Part shown: positions 39,604 through 42,930 of the stretch, piece after piece | Position numbering within the stretch: position 1 is the first letter of the stretch | How the letters are laid out: every line of letters starts with the position of its first letter | DNA from: Aureimonas phyllosphaerae | GTDB taxonomy: Bacteria > Pseudomonadota > Alphaproteobacteria > Rhizobiales > Rhizobiaceae | Assembly (NCBI RefSeq): GCF_900113065.1 | Contig: NZ_FOOA01000025.1 | Span: forward strand, 1 to 42,930 | Reading direction: 5' to 3' | DNA: 42,930 nucleotides | The notes under the pieces: model-generated | Database searches by the model: none | Told to the model about the DNA's origin: nothing | The model's input: the letters and a program-made list of their open reading frames with translations, nothing else | Program-made: the position numbers and the translations under genes

Positions 39604-40088
39604 CCCGCCACCTCACCGAGCGCCAGCGCGCCGAGCAGGTTATCTTCATCGACCAGCTCGCCCACGTCGTCGAGGTCGGCGCCAGCGACCCGACCGACGC
39701 GGAGGTCAGGGTCGTCCTCGCACGGTTGGCCGAGGCGCGTCGCGACACGATCGCGGGCTTGCTCTGGTCCGAACAGCAGCAGCTGTCGCGCCGCGTCTTG
39801 CGTGCCGATATTGAGGCCTTCGCGCCGGCGCGCCGGGTCAATGCACCCGTCGCCGGCTTCGGCCTTGCCCTTTACTGCCTGCTGCGTCGGCTGATCGACG
39901 CGGCTTACCTTGTGATCGGCGACGGCTCGCCGCTGGACCAGGCAACGACGACGATCCTCGTCTCGCTGGAAGATTACGCCAGCCGGCCAGGCGCGATGGA
40001 TCGGGCCGAGCGCGACGCTGATGCCATCGCCGCAACGCTGCGCGCCAGCGGCTACCTGCAGGGCCTCGACGCCCCAACGGACGCCTGA
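39600..40088 (+). CDS. Unknown protein (162 aa)
   Basis: 162 residues; the start overlaps the upstream stop (ATGA). The N-terminal half is helical and charged (LTERQRAEQVIFIDQLAHVVEV, ... VVLARLAEARRDTIAGLLWSEQQQLSRRVLRADIEAF), the middle hydrophobic (FGLALYCLLRRLIDAAYLVIGD). No known family or enzyme motif seen. In the clamp-containing operon. Confidence 0.58.
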   Translation: MTRHLTERQRAEQVIFIDQLAHVVEVGASDPTDAEVRVVLARLAEARRDTIAGLLWSEQQQLSRRVLRADIEAFAPARRVNAPVAGFGLALYCLLRRLIDAAYLVIGDGSPLDQATTTILVSLEDYASRPGAMDRAERDADAIAATLRASGYLQGLDAPTDA

Positions 40089-40091
40089 CCA

Positions 40092-40367
40092 ATGCGTGCG
40101 GCCGAACAGATCCCGCTCTTCGACCTCGGGGCCCCGCCTGTGACGGCGCAGATGCGAAAGGATCTCGCCAAGCTCGAGGCCGCGCGCCCGTGGGGCATGC
40201 CCCGTTTCAAGAACGACTGGCGCACCCCGGCCGCGCGCATCACCGGCCAGAACGCCGCCATCCTCCGCCTGCACGGCCTCGCTCGAACCGACTACGAGCC
40301 CCGCACCCCCGCCCTGAAAATCACCCCTGCCGGCCGCCGCATCGTGGCCGCGATGGAAACCAACTGA
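40092..40367 (+). CDS. Small protein with N-terminal clamp-binding motif (91 aa)
   Basis: 91 residues; ATG at 40092, 3 bp after the upstream stop. The N-terminus is MRAAEQIPLFDLGAPPV: QIPLF at residues 6-10 fits the clamp-binding pentapeptide QxxLF, in a likely flexible end. The rest is basic and possibly winged-helix (RKDLAKLEAARPWGMPRFKNDWRTPAARITGQNAAILRLHGLARTDYEPRTPALKITPAGRRIVAAME). Such a shape could link the clamp to DNA. The end overlaps the next gene by one base (TGATG). Function unproven. Confidence 0.65.
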   Translation: MRAAEQIPLFDLGAPPVTAQMRKDLAKLEAARPWGMPRFKNDWRTPAARITGQNAAILRLHGLARTDYEPRTPALKITPAGRRIVAAMETN

Positions 40368-41365
40368 TGCTGCACGTTGTATCCGTCTCCGGCGGCAAAG
40401 ACAGCACTGCCACCTACTGCCGGGCGATCGAGCGAGGCGTGCCGTTTCGCGCAGTAGCAGCTGACACCGGCAACGAGCACCCGGCGACTTATGAGGCCGT
40501 GAACCGACTGCACGAGAAGACAGGCGGTCCGCCAGTTGAATGGGTTAAGGCCAACTTCGCCGACCGGATCGCAGGCAAGCGCCGCTTCATCGAACGCAAC
40601 TGGGCAGCTCACGGCGTTCCCGAGGATCTGGTCGCACGCGCGCTTGCCGTGCTGCATCCGACCGGCAATCCCTTTCTCGACCTATGCCTCTGGAAGGGCC
40701 GCTTCCCAAGCCGGAAGGCCCAGTTCTGCACGTTCGAGCTGAAGGTGCAGCCGATCGACCGGCATGTGACCCGTCCGATGTTGGCCACCGGTGAGACGGT
40801 GATCTCCTGGCAGGGCGTGCGCGCAGCGGAGAGCATCGTCCGGCGGGGGTTGCCGCCCCTCCAGAGACTGAACGCGCATGAGGATCTACCGGGGCGCCTG
40901 TTCGTCTATCGGCCACTCCTGCGCGTCGCGAGCGTCGAAGAGGTGTTCGCCATCGCAAGACGGCACGGCGTCGAGCCGAACCCGCTCTACGGCTGGGGCC
41001 TGAGCCGCGTCGGATGCTTCCCGTGCATCAACTGCACGAAGGGCGAGCTGGCGCTCGTGGATCGTGTCTTTCCCGAGCAGATTGATCGGCTTGAAGAATG
41101 GGAAGGCCTCGTCTCCGAAGCCTCAAAACGTGGATACGCTGGGTTTTTCGCCCTCGTGAACGATCCAGTCATGTTGGCGGAGTTCAACATGATCTCCGTC
41201 GAAGCTGGCCAGCCGGCACACCATGTTAGCCATACCGATTTCATCAAGCGCTTCGGCGTCCGCCGCATGGTCGAGTGGGCGAAGACGGATCGCGGCGGGC
41301 GCCAGTACAGCCTTCTTGCCCGCGACATTGGCACGGCCTGCAACGAGTGGGGGCTTTGCGGATGA
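40367..41365 (+). CDS. PAPS reductase-like PP-loop protein
   Basis: 332 residues; ATG at 40367 overlaps the upstream stop. The N-terminus VVSVSGGKDSTATYCRA has the PP-loop SGGKDST (residues about 8-14) that binds ATP pyrophosphate. Cys-containing segments, QFCTFELKVQP near residue 125 and GCFPCINCTKGEL near residue 220, could hold an iron-sulphur cluster, as in DndC and related proteins. 'WQGVRAAESIVRR' is also typical of the group. Possible jobs are sulphur transfer to DNA/tRNA or assimilation; no dnd operon partner is present, so the role is open. Confidence 0.75.
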   Translation: MLHVVSVSGGKDSTATYCRAIERGVPFRAVAADTGNEHPATYEAVNRLHEKTGGPPVEWVKANFADRIAGKRRFIERNWAAHGVPEDLVARALAVLHPTGNPFLDLCLWKGRFPSRKAQFCTFELKVQPIDRHVTRPMLATGETVISWQGVRAAESIVRRGLPPLQRLNAHEDLPGRLFVYRPLLRVASVEEVFAIARRHGVEPNPLYGWGLSRVGCFPCINCTKGELALVDRVFPEQIDRLEEWEGLVSEASKRGYAGFFALVNDPVMLAEFNMISVEAGQPAHHVSHTDFIKRFGVRRMVEWAKTDRGGRQYSLLARDIGTACNEWGLCG

Positions 41366-41604
41366 CGGAGAAGCTGTTCCTCGACGATCGTGAGATCGCC
41401 ATGCGCCTCGGCGTGAAGCCGAATCTCTTTTCAGCGATCGCCAAGACGCTAGAGAAGTCTGGCTTCCCCCAGCCCGACCCTCTCTTTGAGGACAAGCGCT
41501 ACTGGCCTGCCTGCCGGTCCTTCCTCGACCGCCGCCACAATGTCCATCAGGATGCCGGGGGGGGCGATGCCCCGTTGCAGCTTGATGGAAAGGAAAACTG
41601 GTGA
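41362..41604 (+). CDS. Excisionase-like small DNA-binding protein
   Basis: 80 residues; ATG overlaps the previous stop (ATGA) and its stop overlaps the integrase start (GTGA). The first part (LFLDDREIAMRLGVKPNLFSAIAKTLEKSGFPQPDPLFEDKRYWPACRSFLDRRH, residues about 5-58) has the MerR/AlpA-like winged helix plan with 'R-Y-W' in the wing. Directly before the integrase, it is the natural recombination directionality factor. Not verified. Confidence 0.65.
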   Translation: MTEKLFLDDREIAMRLGVKPNLFSAIAKTLEKSGFPQPDPLFEDKRYWPACRSFLDRRHNVHQDAGGGDAPLQLDGKENW

Positions 41605-42821
41605 AGCAAGACATTCCCGGCCTGCAGCGCAGGAAGCGGGCGAACGGCCAAGCGCTCTATTGGGTCGCCCGCGCGATCTCGCGCCGATCGGAGGGTTACC
41701 AGACGCCAACGATCCGCATCCATGCCACCGACGAAACCGAGATCGCCGCGCTGTGCGCCCGGTACACGGCCGAGTTCTTGGAGTGGTTGAGCGACAAGGA
41801 CGACCCACGCCCCTGCCGCTTCGAGGGCACGATCAAGGCGCTGACGACGCTCTATCGCAAGAACCCCGACAGCCCGTACCACGACCTCAAACCGAACTCG
41901 CGTGCCATGTACGATGAGTCGCTCGATCTCCTGGAGAAGACGGTCGGCGATCGACAGCTCGCGCGCTTGAACGGAAACGACTTCCGCCGCTGGTACAAGA
42001 AGCTGCGCGAGCCGGCGCCACCGAAGAAGGACGGCGATCCGGTCGGCCCCGAGCGCATCCGGCGCGCCTTCAAGGCGATGCAGCTCTTACGCATCGCGGT
42101 GAAATTCGGCGTGACGGTCGACGTGAAGGAATGCGTCCGCCTCGCGACGATACTGAGCAACATGCGCTTCGAATCGCCGGGCGCGCGTGAGGTCTTTGTG
42201 ACCTTCGAGCAGTCGGCCGCGATAATCGCCAAGGCGATCGAGCTCGGGCGGCCCAGCATCGCCATCGCCCAAGCCCTCCAATTCGACCTGACCCTTCGGC
42301 AGATCGACGTGATCGGGAGATGGGATAAGTGCGAGCGTGGAGCCAGCGGCATCATCAGCCGCGGACGTCGCTGGTCGGGCGGCCTCGTTTGGAGCGAGAT
42401 CGACGCCGAGGGCATTCTCCGGAAGAAGACCACGAAGACCGGCCAGGAAGCCGTTCACGACACGAAGGCCTATCCGCTCGTCGCGCAGTGCCTCGACCTT
42501 GTTGCGGCCGACAAGCGAATCGGCCCGGTCATCATCAACGAGACTACTGGGCTGCCCTACCGCTATCGAAACTTCTACCAGATGTGGCGAGCCATCGCGA
42601 CGAAGGCGGGCGTGCCGGTTACGGTTTGGAACCGCGACAGCCGCGCCGGCGGGGTGACAGAAGGGTCCGACGCAGGCGTTGACCTGGAGACGCTTCGCCA
42701 TCATGCGAATCACTCTCAGGCCTCGACGACGGCGATCTACAGCCGGAAAACGCTGGAGAAAACACGCACCGTTGCGGCAATCCGAGTCGCTGCCCGGAAC
42801 AAGCCAGAAACGCCCGCGTAA
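41601..42821 (+). CDS. int: Tyrosine recombinase integrase
   Basis: 406 residues from GTG 41601 (AAAGGA upstream). The N-terminal part has an arm-binding and core-binding region ('DIPGLQRRKRANGQALYWVAR', 'ARLNGNDFRRWYKKLREPAPP'). Catalytic residues seen: Arg233 in DLTLRQIDV, a Lys around 277-279 in RKKTTKT, Arg348 in NRDSRAGG (the usual HxxR position holds R-x-x-R), His371 in LRHHANHSQ and Tyr380 in TTAIYSR. It inserts phage DNA into the tRNA-Arg gene next to it. The missing first His of HxxR is common in this clade. Confidence 0.9.
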   Translation: MKQDIPGLQRRKRANGQALYWVARAISRRSEGYQTPTIRIHATDETEIAALCARYTAEFLEWLSDKDDPRPCRFEGTIKALTTLYRKNPDSPYHDLKPNSRAMYDESLDLLEKTVGDRQLARLNGNDFRRWYKKLREPAPPKKDGDPVGPERIRRAFKAMQLLRIAVKFGVTVDVKECVRLATILSNMRFESPGAREVFVTFEQSAAIIAKAIELGRPSIAIAQALQFDLTLRQIDVIGRWDKCERGASGIISRGRRWSGGLVWSEIDAEGILRKKTTKTGQEAVHDTKAYPLVAQCLDLVAADKRIGPVIINETTGLPYRYRNFYQMWRAIATKAGVPVTVWNRDSRAGGVTEGSDAGVDLETLRHHANHSQASTTAIYSRKTLEKTRTVAAIRVAARNKPETPA

Positions 42822-42826
42822 CAACG

Positions 42827-42847
42827 CCGTCGCAACACCGTCGCAAC
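42827..42847. repeat. Direct repeat between integrase and tRNA (possible arm site)
   Basis: CCGTCGCAAC occurs at 42827-42836 and again at 42838-42847, an 11-bp period. It lies just after the integrase stop and about 40 bp from the tRNA 3' end. Short direct repeats at this place are typical of integrase or excisionase arm-binding sites at the attachment site. Confidence 0.4.
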
Positions 42848-42884
42848 GCACCGGGCAGTCAGCAGACTAAAACACTGAATTCGT

Positions 42885-42930
42885 TGGCGATCTCAGTAGG
42901 ATTCGAACCTACGACCCCCAGATTAGGAAT
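42885..42930 (-). tRNA. tRNA-Arg(CCT), 3' part; prophage attachment site
   Basis: Reading the minus strand, the window edge enters in the anticodon stem. The loop TTCCTAA (42929-42923) gives anticodon CCT, followed by the 3' stem TCTGG, a T arm with GTAGG-TTCGAAT-CCTAC, the acceptor strand TGAGATC, discriminator G and an encoded CCA (42887-42885). The 5' half lies beyond the window. The integrase next to it, with the 3' end facing the prophage, marks this as the attachment site. Confidence 0.9.

Noticed and set aside
1-42930. Lysis cassette and CRISPR arrays
   Set aside because: No endolysin, spanin or typical holin seen, and no regularly spaced repeats. The 72-residue CCxxHD membrane protein is only a weak lysis candidate; lysis genes may lie beyond position 1.

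Overview
The window is most of a temperate, contractile-tailed prophage. It ends in the 3' half of a tRNA-Arg(CCT) gene at the right edge and runs off the left edge while still inside the structural/tail module. The DNA is GC-rich, and starts are dominated by ATGA/GTGA/TGATG stop-start overlaps. The gene set (DUF2303, a Minor_tail_Z gene before the terminase genes, PAPS-reductase-like protein, tRNA-linked tyrosine integrase with a small excisionase-like gene) suggests an alphaproteobacterial host, probably Hyphomicrobiales. That host assignment is inference from style, not from a host gene.

Left arm, all minus strand except one gene (read right to left): a Cro-like gene (32956) opens an early operon with small regulators, a CHC2/Toprim primase, a DnaA-domain-IV protein, a zinc-finger peptide and a D5-type primase-helicase (to 27225). 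Next comes a 326-bp gene-free stretch with a 33-bp perfect inverted repeat, a conserved unknown protein, an intrinsic terminator and a gpZ-like tail completion gene. Then follow a lambda-type head module (Nu1-like small terminase, gpA large terminase, gpB portal, gpW joiner, ClpP-like protease with nested scaffold, gpD decoration, gpE capsid) and a P2-type tail module (V, W, J, I, fibre cluster, sheath FI, tube FII, E-like chaperone, tape measure T, U, X, D). A single plus-strand gene for an exported protein (5956-6450) interrupts the tail module and looks like a moron.

Control region (32.96-34.15 kb): a LexA/CI-like S24 repressor on plus, a Cro-like gene on minus, and four related 17-bp dyads (TRTTCGA-N3-TCGAAYA). 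Two dyads lie in the spacers of two near-identical promoters, one firing left into the early operon and one firing right. A DnaA-box-like pair lies beside the rightward pair.

Right arm, all plus strand (34147-42821): a tightly overlapped cassette of very small genes, an HD phosphohydrolase, a 112-residue protein plus DUF2303, a complete DNA polymerase III beta clamp, more small genes, a PP-loop PAPS-reductase-like protein, an excisionase-like protein and the integrase next to the tRNA.

The most unusual aspect is replication. The phage carries its own sliding clamp, a DnaA DNA-binding domain without the AAA+ motor, two primase-type proteins, and two small proteins close to the clamp gene whose termini carry clamp-binding pentapeptides (QTDMF and QIPLF). 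No endolysin, holin or spanin is recognisable in the window; they may lie left of position 1.
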